Shown: positions 24,023 to 33,172 of the stretch, in pieces | How positions within the stretch are numbered: position 1 is the first letter of the stretch | Layout of the letters: the number at the start of each line of letters is the position of its first letter | NCBI GenBank assembly: GCA_002451695.1 | Contig: DKDC01000017.1 | Location: forward strand, 54,674-118,673 | Length of the DNA stretch: 64,000 nt | Direction of reading: 5' to 3' | Origin: Prevotellaceae bacterium UBA6858 | GTDB lineage: Bacteria; Bacteroidota; Bacteroidia; Bacteroidales; Bacteroidaceae | Made by a program: the position numbers and the translations under genes | The notes under the pieces: model-generated | Seen by the model: the letters and a program-made list of their open reading frames with translations, nothing else | What the model was told of the DNA's origin: nothing | Database searches by the model: none

Positions 24023-25471
24023 ATGAAGAAATTGTTTTTGGCAGCGTTCGCTGCTTTTGCAATGCTTGCAACGTCAAGCGTGTCGGCACAGAAACGTTTT
24101 ACCAAGCCGGCGATAACCCCCGAACTCACAACCGAGGCAGATGCCGCCCTGCAGGCTTACAAGGCAAACCCCGAGAAAATCAAGGATGCCGTGAAGCAGA
24201 TGTCCAAGAAGAAGGACAGCGAGGCCCTTGCCGCAATGGGCTATTATTTCCTTGACAAGAAAGAGTACGAAATGGCGCAGGAAACCGCCAACCGCCTTTA
24301 CAGCAAGGACGAAAAGTACGTTCCGGGGCTTGTGCTTGCGGGAGATTTGGCGAGTCTGCACAAAAAATGGGGCGAGGCCGCGCAGAAATACGATGAGGCC
24401 CTAAACTACGACCCCGAGATAGTTGACCTGTATCTAAAGAAAGCCGACGTGTTCAAGAACGGAGACCCGCAGACTGCGTTGCAGTCCCTTTCCGAACTCA
24501 AGAACTTCGCTCCCGACCTTCCTGAGACCAATCTCGGCCTTGCGCAGCTTTATTACAAGACTGCCGACATGAAGGCTGCCGTTGAATCGTACAAGAAATA
24601 TCTTGAGGCGGAGAAGAACCCGTCGGTGGCGGTGCTTCAGGAGTACGCCATATCGCTTTTCGCCGACACCAACTATGCGGAGGCTTTGAAAGTTGCCGAA
24701 GGTGCGCTTGCCAAAGACCCGAAGAACCTTGCGCTTAACCGTATCCGCTTCTACTCCGAGATAGAGGAAAAACAGTATGACAAGGCTTTCACGGACAAGG
24801 ACAAGCTTTTCGGCCAGCACAACGACACTCTTTACAACTACCGCGACTATACTTATCTCGGTCGTCTGGAAAGCAACATGAAGATGGTGAAGGAGGCAAT
24901 CGAGCATCTTCAGAAGGCTGTTGAGATGAAGGATAAGGCGAAGAAAAGCGACATCTCGCTTTACAAGGACCTTTCCGATGCGTATTCGGAGGCTCTTGAC
25001 TACGACAACGCCATTAAGTATTACAAGACTTATGCAGACTCCACCGGCGCAGAGTTCGGTGCGATAGACCTCTTGAACCTTGGCAAGATTTATTATCAGG
25101 CTGCGAGCGACGAGGCTACTCCCGAAGACAAGAAGACTGCGTACATTCAGGAGGGCGACAAGATTTTCGCGCAGCTTGCCGACCGCAAGAAGGATCTTTA
25201 CTACGGTCCTTTCTGGAGAGCGCGCATCAACCTGCTTGTTGACCCGTCGAGCGCAAACGACAGTGCCAAGACTTATTACGAGGAGGCTCTAAAGCGTCTC
25301 GGCGATGGCGAAGGAAATGTTTCATACAAGAAAGAGGCAAACCGCTACCTTGCATTCTACTATATGAAGAAGGACGAAAACGACCTTTCAAAGCAGTATT
25401 GCGAAAAGACGCTTGCTCTTGACCCCAACGACAAGCTTGCGAACACAATTCTGAAGCTTGTTTCCAAGTAG
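24023..25471 (+). CDS. secreted tetratricopeptide repeat protein
   Basis: 482 residues with a Sec signal peptide (1-22, ending SVSA). The mature chain is made of TPR hairpins, for example around 105-135 (WGEAAQKYDEALNYDPEIVDLYLKKADVF), 165-200, 205-240 and 315-345 (SDAYSEALDYDNAIKYYKTYAD), ending with a helical repeat (QYCEKTLALDPNDKLANTILK). Presumably a periplasmic scaffold; partners unknown. Codon use looks biased, with few rare codons, which suggests good expression. Followed by a strong terminator. Confidence 0.87.
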   Translation: MKKLFLAAFAAFAMLATSSVSAQKRFTKPAITPELTTEADAALQAYKANPEKIKDAVKQMSKKKDSEALAAMGYYFLDKKEYEMAQETANRLYSKDEKYVPGLVLAGDLASLHKKWGEAAQKYDEALNYDPEIVDLYLKKADVFKNGDPQTALQSLSELKNFAPDLPETNLGLAQLYYKTADMKAAVESYKKYLEAEKNPSVAVLQEYAISLFADTNYAEALKVAEGALAKDPKNLALNRIRFYSEIEEKQYDKAFTDKDKLFGQHNDTLYNYRDYTYLGRLESNMKMVKEAIEHLQKAVEMKDKAKKSDISLYKDLSDAYSEALDYDNAIKYYKTYADSTGAEFGAIDLLNLGKIYYQAASDEATPEDKKTAYIQEGDKIFAQLADRKKDLYYGPFWRARINLLVDPSSANDSAKTYYEEALKRLGDGEGNVSYKKEANRYLAFYYMKKDENDLSKQYCEKTLALDPNDKLANTILKLVSK

Positions 25472-25494
25472 GCGTATAACATAAAGAATATATG

Positions 25495-25528
25495 AACGGC
25501 TGCCGCATTTGCGTGGCAGCCGTTTTTT
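25495..25528 (+). terminator. intrinsic terminator after the TPR gene
   Basis: AACGGCTGCC (25495-25504) pairs with GGCAGCCGTT (25515-25524), a ten-base-pair GC-rich stem followed by four more T. Confidence 0.88.
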
Positions 25529-25734
25529 GTGCAAACACACGCACGTAGACCGTGCGTATTGCGCCCCGGTTTCGGGATTAGGGACAGAAAAGCGGAAAGC
25601 CCCGGTGCCGGACGCGCTGCCCCCTGTGTTGCGCCACAGCCAAACTCACCACAAATCCACGGATGCCGCAGGAAAGATGTAATGTGTTGAGTTTCAGTAG
25701 GATGTACCTGTTATGAAATGCTGCTGTAACGTTT

Positions 25735-25896
25735 TGCTTTTCAGTACGTTGCAAAGTGATGAAAAAAGGTCTGATGTAGTTTTAACTATGTCTGATGTAT
25801 TTTTTCCTACGTCCTATGTAGTTTTTCCTACATCCGGTGTAGTATTCGCGGCTTTGGTTTTGCGCCATTTGTAGGGGCGTATTGCATACTCCCTGT
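25735..25896 (+). repeat. dispersed intergenic repeat, copy 5
   Basis: Core 25762-25845 with three T-run units; the middle unit reads TATGTCTGATGTA, so it is in direct rather than inverted orientation to the first arm and no hairpin forms. TTTGCGCCATTT leads into the GC palindrome at 25871-25894, whose second arm has one change (ATACTCCC). Lies between the co-directional TPR and AspT-type genes; the 635-base gap 25472-26106 otherwise holds the terminator at 25495 and promoter boxes (TAATTTTG at 26007 and 26015). Confidence 0.85.
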
Positions 25897-26106
25897 ACAC
25901 CGGTGCATGGTTAAAGGTGGAAATGCGGCTGTCTTGACTGCATATTAAAACTGCGTAATCCAGCCCTGGCTTTCCATGGACTTGTTAGAACTCGCATATA
26001 TTGTGATAATTTTGTAATTTTGCAGCCGTTTGTGCGGCGGTGGTGCGTTTTGTGCAGCCGTGGCGCATACATTTACGACACAGGAATACAGATTTGCTTT
26101 TTCGTG

Positions 26107-27771
26107 ATGGGATGGCTGGAACAGCTTTTTAGCATTCACTCCTCGGTTCAGACGGTTGTGATAATTTCCCTTATCGTGGCTGTGGGGCTGGCTTTGGGAA
26201 AAGTCCGCGTAAGGGGCGTATCCCTTGGGATAGCCTTTGTTTTTTTCATCGGAATACTTGCCGGACACGTGGGGCTGGACATTGACCCGCGTGTGCTCGA
26301 CTATGCCGAAACATCCGGGCTTGCCCTGTTTGTTTACACGCTCGGATTGCACGTGGGACCGAACTTCTTCGGCTCGCTAAGGCACGAGGGGATTGCGCTT
26401 AACCTTTGGGGACTTGGCGTTATTGCTGCGGGAACGATGCTTGCGCTTGTGCTTGTGCCGCTTGCAGGAGTAAGGCTGCCCGACATGGTGGGAATACTCT
26501 GCGGCGCAACAACAAACACGCCCGCGCTCGGTGCGGCAAACCAGGCGTTGGAGCATTTGGGCGTTTCGGGCAAGAGCCTCGCGCTGGCAACGGCGGTAAC
26601 TTACCCTCTCGGCGTGGTGGGCGTGATTTTAGCCATGATACTGCTGCGCAAGTTCTTTGTGCGTCCCGGCGACCTCGAAGTGAAGCCGCTCACGGAGGAC
26701 AACCACACTTACATAGCCGAGCTGGAGATAATAAACCCAGCCATAGAGGGCAAAACCATCGTACAGGTGGTGCAGATGACCCATCGCAAGTTCATAATAT
26801 CGAGGCTTTGGCGCGGCAAGGAGGTGATTGTGCCCAAAGCCGACACGGTGCTGAAGGTCGCCGACAAGATGCTCGTTGTAACCACACGCGAGGACGAGCG
26901 GGCAATGGAGCTTTTGTTCGGGAAAAGGGTGGAGACCGACTGGAACAAGGACAAGATTGACTGGAACGCAATAGATGCGGACGTGGAAAGCCGCACACTT
27001 GTGGTTACGCGCACGGCATTGAACGGAAAAGTGCTGGGACAGCTGCAGCTGCGCAACACTTACAATGTGAACGTAAGCCGCATAACACGCGGGGACATAA
27101 AGCTGCTCGCCACCGACGACCTGCGCCTGCAATACGGCGACCGCGTTACGGTTGTCGGGCGGCACGACGCGGTGAACAACGTGGAACAGTTTTTCGGCAA
27201 CTCGGTAAAGACGCTTAACGAGCCAAACATAGGCAGCATATTTCTCGGCATAGTTCTCGGGCTTGCGCTTGGCACAGTCCCAATAAGCATTCCCGGCATG
27301 GACACACCCGTACGTCTCGGCGTGGCGGGCGGTCCTATAATAATGGGAATACTTGTGGGCGCACTCGGACCTAAGCTGCATTTTATTTCCTACACCACGC
27401 GCAGCGCGTCGCTCATGCTGCGCAAGCTCGGACTGTCGGTATATCTCGCCTGCTTGGGACTTGATGCGGGAAAAGGCTTCTTCGCCACCGTGGTGCGCCC
27501 CGAAGGGGCGATGTGGATTGGGCTTGGCTTGCTGATAACGGTGTTGCCGGTGCTTGTACTCGGGCTTGTCGCGCTGAAAACAAAACGCTATGATTTCGGA
27601 ACGGTTTGCGGAATACTTTGCGGCAGCATGGCAAATCCCATGGCCTTGTCATACGCCAACGACACGCTCAAGGGCGACACGGCAAGCGTGAGCTACGCCT
27701 CGGTATATCCTCTAGGAATGTTTGTGAGGGTTGTAATAGCGCAAATGCTTATAATGATGTTTGTGCAGTAG
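26107..27771 (+). CDS. AspT/YidE family putative transporter with two TrkA-C domains
   Basis: Inner-membrane antiporter-like protein, 554 residues from the ATG at 26107 (a longer frame adds 29 non-family residues). Order: N-terminal AspT/YidE membrane half with ALFVYTLGLHVGPNFFGSL and GATTNTPALGAANQAL; two RCK_C (TrkA-C) domains in the middle (about 205-290 and 300-375); C-terminal membrane half with GGPIIMGILVGALGP and GSMANPMALSYANDT. This duplicated layout is the classic AspT (aspartate:alanine exchanger) design, but most members have no known substrate. Followed by a strong bidirectional hairpin. Confidence 0.9.
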   Translation: MGWLEQLFSIHSSVQTVVIISLIVAVGLALGKVRVRGVSLGIAFVFFIGILAGHVGLDIDPRVLDYAETSGLALFVYTLGLHVGPNFFGSLRHEGIALNLWGLGVIAAGTMLALVLVPLAGVRLPDMVGILCGATTNTPALGAANQALEHLGVSGKSLALATAVTYPLGVVGVILAMILLRKFFVRPGDLEVKPLTEDNHTYIAELEIINPAIEGKTIVQVVQMTHRKFIISRLWRGKEVIVPKADTVLKVADKMLVVTTREDERAMELLFGKRVETDWNKDKIDWNAIDADVESRTLVVTRTALNGKVLGQLQLRNTYNVNVSRITRGDIKLLATDDLRLQYGDRVTVVGRHDAVNNVEQFFGNSVKTLNEPNIGSIFLGIVLGLALGTVPISIPGMDTPVRLGVAGGPIIMGILVGALGPKLHFISYTTRSASLMLRKLGLSVYLACLGLDAGKGFFATVVRPEGAMWIGLGLLITVLPVLVLGLVALKTKRYDFGTVCGILCGSMANPMALSYANDTLKGDTASVSYASVYPLGMFVRVVIAQMLIMMFVQ

Positions 27772-27810
27772 GCATTTGCGTCAAAGCCCAAGCCACGCGG
27801 AAAAAACAAT

Positions 27811-27837
27811 CCCCGCCTTTCGTTACGAAAGGCGGGG
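27811..27837. terminator. bidirectional terminator between the AspT-type gene and dxs-like gene
   Basis: Perfect 12-base-pair stem (27811-27822 with 27826-27837) and a three-base loop, with T-rich sequence on both outer sides. Serves two convergent genes. Confidence 0.88.
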
Positions 27838-27882
27838 AGCGCTTTTAATATTTCCAGACTGTATGAAGGTTTTTTGCGGTGG

Positions 27883-29625
27883 TCAGTCTTCCACAATCTG
27901 TTCGGCGGTAAGGCGGTTGCTTTTCAGGAAACCGGCATAGTCGAAACGGTCAACGAACTCCTTGCGCGCGCCATAGCAGCGCACTTTCATGGAAGTGTTG
28001 CCGTAGAAGCGGGCGATTTTCCCGCCCCATCCGCCGTCCAACTGTCCGTCCTCGAGGGTTATCACGGTATGGTGTCCGTTTTGCAGGCTTTGCAGCAGCG
28101 CGGTGTCAAGACCTGTTATGAAGCGCGGGTTGATTACGGTTGCGTCGATGCCTTTCTCCTTGTATTTCTCCGCCACCTTTTGCGCGAGCGCATAGTAGCC
28201 GCCAAGTCCGAGTATGGCGATTTCGCCGCCCTTGTGCGTAATCTGGTAGCGGTTGAGGGTGCCGTAGCTTTCCTCTGCAACGGTGTCGTTGGAGGCTTCG
28301 AGCGGAACGTTCGGCACTCGTATTGCCACAGGATGCTCCGCCTGATGGATTGACCAGCGGAGCATTGCGTCGTATTCAGCCTTGCAGGTGGGGGCGAGGT
28401 AAACCATGTTGGGGATGTTGCACAGCAGCGTGATGTCGTAGAAACCGAGGTGGGTTACGTCGTTCAAGCCTGTGATTGTGCCGCCGAACACTATTATCGT
28501 TGCGGGGTTGTTGTTGATGCACAGGTCTTGCGACAACTGGTCGTAGGTGCGCTGTATGAACGAGCTGTGAACCCCGAACACGGGTTTTGCGCCGCGCTTT
28601 GCCAGCGCGCTCGACATTGCCACCGCCGTTTCCTCGGCAATGCCCACGTCAACAAACTGTTTGCCCGCCTTTTTGCGCATATCCGGATTCCAGCCCCATA
28701 TTCCCGGCGTGCCTGCGGTGAGAGCCACAACAGCCGGGTCTTTCTGCATTTCGTCAAGAAGCAGTTGCGCGGTGTGTGTTCCGAAATCCGGACCGGACTG
28801 GTACTCCTTTTTCGTTTCGCCGGTCTCCATAACGAACGGGAAGCCCCAATGGAAGCGCTCCTTTTGCTCTTCGGCAAAGCGGTAGCCCTTGCCTTTTAAG
28901 GTGTTGATGTGCACTACGACAGGGCGGGTGGTGTTTTTCACCTTTTGGAATGCTGCCACGAGAGCCTTTACGCTGTTGCCCTCGCCCACATACACATAGT
29001 CCAGCCCCATAGCCTTGAACAGGTTGCACTGCGCCCCGCCGTCGGTTTCGCGCAGCAGTTGCAGGTTCTTGTACAGTCCGCCGTGATTTTCCGCAATCGA
29101 CATTTGGTTGTCGTTTACCACGATGATTATGTTCGTGTTTAGCTCCGCAGCCATGTCAAGCCCCTCAAGAGCCTCGCCGCCGCTCAGCGAACCGTCGCCG
29201 ATGATTGCTATCACGTTTTCTGTGCCGCCTTTCAGGTCGCGCCCCTTGGCAAGGCCGCAGGCAAGGCTCACCGATGTGGACGTGTGTCCCACTACAAACT
29301 GGTCGTGCTCGCTTTCCGACGGCTCGGTGTAGCCCGAAACCTCGTCGTATTCCGCAGGGTTGAGGAATGCGTTCTTTCGTCCTGTGAGCATTTTGTGGGC
29401 ATAGCTTTGGTGGCTCACGTCGAACACCATTTTGTCAATGGGCGAGTTGAACACATAGTGCAGGGCGACTGTCGCCTCCACCATGCCCAGGTTCGGGCCT
29501 ATGTGGCCGCCGTGGTCGGAGAGTTTTTGCAGCAGGTGGCTGCGCACTTCGCCGGCCAGAGCGTCAAGCTTGTCAATGCCGAGAGCCTTGACATCGGCCG
29601 GGGAGTTGATTTTTTCCAAATACAT
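27883..29625 (-). CDS. 1-deoxy-D-xylulose-5-phosphate synthase-like transketolase
   Basis: Thiamine-diphosphate enzyme of the Dxs/transketolase group, 580 residues, shorter than classical Dxs at 620-640. ThDP site: HGGHIGPNLG (38-47), GDGSLSGGEALEGLD (143-157) with ND at 171-172; activating Glu331 in VGIAEETAV. Classical Dxs has IAEQHAV there and YSTFLQRAYDQ later; here the second reads HSSFIQRTYDQ (His353 for Tyr, Arg359 kept) and DVTHLGFYD keeps His392. So the fold is certain, the exact reaction less so: this is the short Dxs-like paralogue type that may sit beside a normal Dxs elsewhere. Promoter at 29660-29689. Confidence 0.8.
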   Translation of the reverse strand: MYLEKINSPADVKALGIDKLDALAGEVRSHLLQKLSDHGGHIGPNLGMVEATVALHYVFNSPIDKMVFDVSHQSYAHKMLTGRKNAFLNPAEYDEVSGYTEPSESEHDQFVVGHTSTSVSLACGLAKGRDLKGGTENVIAIIGDGSLSGGEALEGLDMAAELNTNIIIVVNDNQMSIAENHGGLYKNLQLLRETDGGAQCNLFKAMGLDYVYVGEGNSVKALVAAFQKVKNTTRPVVVHINTLKGKGYRFAEEQKERFHWGFPFVMETGETKKEYQSGPDFGTHTAQLLLDEMQKDPAVVALTAGTPGIWGWNPDMRKKAGKQFVDVGIAEETAVAMSSALAKRGAKPVFGVHSSFIQRTYDQLSQDLCINNNPATIIVFGGTITGLNDVTHLGFYDITLLCNIPNMVYLAPTCKAEYDAMLRWSIHQAEHPVAIRVPNVPLEASNDTVAEESYGTLNRYQITHKGGEIAILGLGGYYALAQKVAEKYKEKGIDATVINPRFITGLDTALLQSLQNGHHTVITLEDGQLDGGWGGKIARFYGNTSMKVRCYGARKEFVDRFDYAGFLKSNRLTAEQIVED

Positions 29626-29659
29626 AATGCTTGTGTTTGATTTTATATTTTCTACGGTG

Positions 29660-29689
29660 CAAAATTACAAAAAGCGTAACGTGCGCAAA
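29660..29689 (-). promoter_or_regulatory. promoter of the dxs-like gene
   Basis: On the minus strand TTTG (29686-29689), 18 bases, TAATTTTG (29660-29667), 34 bases before the start codon. Confidence 0.6.
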
Positions 29690-29756
29690 CTACCCGAATT
29701 TAGGGACAAATAAACATTATTACGCTTTTATGCCCATTTGCGCACCGCATCCCGAA

Positions 29757-29880
29757 TACCCCTAAAACCACATAGGATATAAGAAAAACTACATGGGACG
29801 TAGGAAAAATTACGTCTGATATAATTCAAACTACATCGGACCTTTTTTTGCCATTTTCAAACCCCTGAAAAGCAACAACT
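29757..29880 (-). repeat. dispersed intergenic repeat, copy 6
   Basis: Core 29765-29848 with T7 at 29842-29848, tail with CCCCTGAAAAGCAACAACTTATAAAG. The first arm carries a change (TCGGAC) that breaks one pair. No GC palindrome. It lies between two co-directional minus-strand genes, reading its T7 on the opposite strand, so it does not end either transcript. The 415-base gap 29626-30040 holds this, the dxs-like promoter and nothing else. Confidence 0.85.
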
Positions 29881-30040
29881 TATAAAGTTATATCGTAAAT
29901 GGGACAATGCCGTGAAAATCAAAGGCTTGTGGCAGGAATGGCGCATTGGCGGATTTCATGTTTTAGGGATAATGAAAACGGCTTGCGGACAGTCTGCCTG
30001 CAAGCCGTTCGTTGCATTTTTATTGTGAAACCGCCGCTTA

Positions 30041-32143
30041 TTACTTTATGTATGCCTTGAAGCCGTATATGTGATATACGTTCGAACCATAGTTGTCCTT
30101 TTTCAAGGGTTGGAATCCTATTTTGTTCATTCCGCCGGTTTTTGAGCCGTTTGACCACAGTTCCATTTCTATGTAGCGGTCGGTGTTGTCGGTAACGCTG
30201 TCCTCGCGAAATTCAAGAATAAAGTTGTCGCCCATTTGGCCGTCATATATTTTCTTGTCGTAGCGTTGGGATTTCTGCCCGAAGTCATTGACGTTGTATG
30301 ACAGGCAGTTTTTGTCCCATCCGCCTCCCGATTGCCTTACAACCACCGAGTCTATGAACAGGCAGCCGCGCAGCTTGAAATCGCAGTAGTTCACGCTCAT
30401 TTTGATGTCAACAGCCGTGTAGTCGTAGCTTTGTGAGAAATCGTTCCATTTGCGTACGGTTGTTGTTTTCCCCGTATTGTTGGTGCCGCTGTATTCTGCG
30501 TTTGTGAACTCCAGTTCCGGCTTTTGTATGTAGGCGGGCGCGAAAGGTTCCGCCGCTCCGTAGGATGTGTATGAACTGGCCAGCAGAAAATCTGCGGAGT
30601 ATGTGATGTAGGGCGCGATTTCGTAATCCTTGGGCGTTGCCTTCCAGGAGGACGGCGTAATCAGCAGGTCGTTTTTTGCAAAGCTCATCCATTGTGTGGA
30701 TTGCGAGGTCATAGTTCCTGTGTTCCCCGTATTGTCCTGTTCTTGCATAAGGGATATTTTCCTGTCAATCTCGCCGTTTTTCAGGATAACCACCCCCCAG
30801 TCGCGTATCATTGTTATGTTTGCGTTGCCGTCGCGCTTGCATTCGGCGTTGAACTTCAGGGAGTACGACATTGTGTTGTCGGAGAAAAACGCGCCGTCAA
30901 GCGTGTAGTTGTATTCGACATCGGCTTTGGCATAGGGAACAGTCTCGCCGTAGCGTATGTAGTTGCGGCTTTTCTTCATTGACGGCTTTAAGGAAAGGTC
31001 AAGGTCTGCCATGAGGAATGGGCGTATGATTGCCCCATTTTTGCCGTCAACGTAGATTATGAAGCTGTATTCAAGGTCGTCTTTCTCGTAAAGGGCATCT
31101 TTTGTCTTTATGAGGATTTCGCCCGAGCGTGTGTCGCAATGATTGTACTTGGGCAGATCTCCCTCCCGCGACAATACGCCGCAGTAAACGTTGTTCTCTA
31201 CGGAAACCCTCTTTTCGCTTCCGTCTGCCGACACGATGATTTCATAGTGTGTGGCGGGCAGCGTTTTTGTGTTGCGGATTGCCACGGAGACTTCAACCGC
31301 GCCGTCTGTGCGCTCCTTTATGCCTGTAATTTCAGGCATTGCCATGCCGTAGAATACGCTATGTTGCAGTTCTGTAAGTTCATCGTATTCGTCGGCAAGC
31401 ATTTTCACCGCTGTGCCAAGTATTTCGCCGCCTTTTACCTGCGAAATGCCGGTTGCGAAGATGTTTGCCCCGAGTTGAAACCATTTCTCGTCTCTTGCCA
31501 ATTTATCTGTCTTGTCAAGGTAACCGAAAGCTTCTTTGAGAGGTTTGAACACTTTGCTTCCCCATTTCTCCTCGGCGTATTTGTCTGCAAACTCAATGAA
31601 CATATCAATAAGTTTTCCTTTGTCAAGTCCGCCTGCAATTCCGCCTACAACGTTGCCAAGTGCCTTTGTGTTGCGTTCGGAAGATGCTTTTGAGGCGATG
31701 CCTTCTTCCGCCTTAATCTCCGCAAGCTTGATTTCGTCTTTGCCGGTGGCTTTGCTCAGATACAGCTTTCCGTCTTTCTCGCACACGGTCGCCAAATTTC
31801 CGGGATGTCCGAAAGCCACAACGTTTCCGTCCTCGTCATATTCAATGAGAACTCCTTTTGATTGCTCCGACTTTGTGTCGTTCATATAATAGAGCGCGGT
31901 GCCTTGCGAATAGTTTGCGTGCGCCATAATGAACCTGCCGTTGTAATACATTCCCTCGTCCCAGCCGTTGGCTGTGTCTTGAACAGCGTAGTATGTGTTT
32001 TTGGCAAAGCGGCTGTCGTCAACTACAGTTCCGCCTTTTTCTGGCTCGGAATTGGAGTCGCCGCAAGATGTCAGCGCACCCAGTGCTGCCGCAAATATTA
32101 TGGTGAACAGCACGCCTAATTTGGAAGTGAACAGCTTTTTCAT
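30041..32143 (-). CDS. large hypothetical lipoprotein
   Basis: 700 residues; family not recognised. Lipobox LTSC (Cys27) after a typical signal peptide. Residues 40-130 read as short beta strands of the kind YYMND..SEQSKGVLIEYDEDGNVVAFG. Residues about 150-260 form a helical region that starts with a glycine-zipper-like stretch (GNVVGGIAGGLDKGK) and is rich in charged helices. The remainder is beta-rich, ending with a lectin- or jelly-roll-like pattern. 39 bases after fmt, so it may be the tail of the seven-gene cluster, though its function looks unrelated. Confidence 0.75.
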   Translation of the reverse strand: MKKLFTSKLGVLFTIIFAAALGALTSCGDSNSEPEKGGTVVDDSRFAKNTYYAVQDTANGWDEGMYYNGRFIMAHANYSQGTALYYMNDTKSEQSKGVLIEYDEDGNVVAFGHPGNLATVCEKDGKLYLSKATGKDEIKLAEIKAEEGIASKASSERNTKALGNVVGGIAGGLDKGKLIDMFIEFADKYAEEKWGSKVFKPLKEAFGYLDKTDKLARDEKWFQLGANIFATGISQVKGGEILGTAVKMLADEYDELTELQHSVFYGMAMPEITGIKERTDGAVEVSVAIRNTKTLPATHYEIIVSADGSEKRVSVENNVYCGVLSREGDLPKYNHCDTRSGEILIKTKDALYEKDDLEYSFIIYVDGKNGAIIRPFLMADLDLSLKPSMKKSRNYIRYGETVPYAKADVEYNYTLDGAFFSDNTMSYSLKFNAECKRDGNANITMIRDWGVVILKNGEIDRKISLMQEQDNTGNTGTMTSQSTQWMSFAKNDLLITPSSWKATPKDYEIAPYITYSADFLLASSYTSYGAAEPFAPAYIQKPELEFTNAEYSGTNNTGKTTTVRKWNDFSQSYDYTAVDIKMSVNYCDFKLRGCLFIDSVVVRQSGGGWDKNCLSYNVNDFGQKSQRYDKKIYDGQMGDNFILEFREDSVTDNTDRYIEMELWSNGSKTGGMNKIGFQPLKKDNYGSNVYHIYGFKAYIK

Positions 32144-32182
32144 GATTAATGGCTTTATAGGTGGGTAATGTTGTTGTGGAAG

Positions 32183-33154
32183 TTACGAAAGTTTAAGGTC
32201 TTCGGGCGAGTGGAAGCCGTTGAGGAACACGTTTGCCGCCATGCGCTTCTTGCCGGAGAGCTGAAGTTCCAGAATGTCTATGTATCCGCCTTTTGCGGCA
32301 ATGTACAGGTGCTTTTTGTTCTCCGGCACCACAAACGTTCCGGCGGCTTGCGCGGGCTGTTTGTCAACAAGGCGTGCGCCGTATATCTTCATTGTGTATC
32401 TCGTGCCTTGGTGTTCCACTTCCGTCCATGCGGTGGGGTGGGGCGCAAGCCCGCGTATGAAGTTGTGTATCTCTGCTGCGCTTTTGTCCCAGTCTATTTT
32501 GCAGGTCTCCGTGAATATCTTCGGTGCGGGGCGAAGCTCTCCCTCCGTGCTTATTTCTGATTGCGGTACGCTTTTCACGTCTCCGGCGATAACCGCGTCC
32601 ACTGTTTTGAGCAGCATTCCAGCTCCCGTTGTCATCAGCCTGTCGTAAAGTTCTCCGGCAGTGTCTTCCGGGCCTATCTCCACGCTTTGCTGCATTGCTA
32701 TGTTGCCGGTGTCGATGTCGTGGCGCAGGAAGAATGTGGTAACTCCGCTTTTTGTGTCGCCGTTTATCACCGCCCAGTTTATTGGGGCTGCGCCGCGATA
32801 TTGCGGCAGCAGCGACGCGTGCAGGTTTATTGTGCCGTATTTGGGCATTGCCCACACTATTTCGGGCAGCATACGGAATGCCACGACTATCTGCAGGTCG
32901 GCGTTTAGCGCACGAAGCTCGTTGACAAACTTGTCGTCTTTCAGTTTCTCAGGCTGCAGGAGCGGCAGGTTCTGCGAAAGGGCGTATTCCTTCACGGCTG
33001 AGGGAACGAGCGTGTTGCGATGCCTGCCCACGGGTTTGTCAACGGCTGTAACCACGCCCACAATGTTGTATCCGCCCTCAACAAGAGCTTTGAGCGACTC
33101 CACCGCAAATTCGGGAGTTCCCATGAAAACAATGCGCAAATCTTTCTTGTCCAT
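32183..33154 (-). CDS. fmt: methionyl-tRNA formyltransferase
   Basis: Formylates initiator Met-tRNA with 10-formyl-tetrahydrofolate. 323 residues: Rossmann N-terminal domain starting IVFMGTPEFAVESL (8-21), catalytic Asn110 and His112 in INLHASLLPQYRGAAPINWA and Asp148 in RHDIDTG; OB-like C-terminal domain (about 205-323) with FIRGLAPHPTAWTE. Full length. Last conserved gene of the cluster; 18 bases after the ClC gene. In many Bacteroidales fmt is followed by rpe and comEC, which are here 22 kb away. Confidence 0.95.
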   Translation of the reverse strand: MDKKDLRIVFMGTPEFAVESLKALVEGGYNIVGVVTAVDKPVGRHRNTLVPSAVKEYALSQNLPLLQPEKLKDDKFVNELRALNADLQIVVAFRMLPEIVWAMPKYGTINLHASLLPQYRGAAPINWAVINGDTKSGVTTFFLRHDIDTGNIAMQQSVEIGPEDTAGELYDRLMTTGAGMLLKTVDAVIAGDVKSVPQSEISTEGELRPAPKIFTETCKIDWDKSAAEIHNFIRGLAPHPTAWTEVEHQGTRYTMKIYGARLVDKQPAQAAGTFVVPENKKHLYIAAKGGYIDILELQLSGKKRMAANVFLNGFHSPEDLKLS

Positions 33155-33172
33155 AAAAACTGTTTTATAGCG

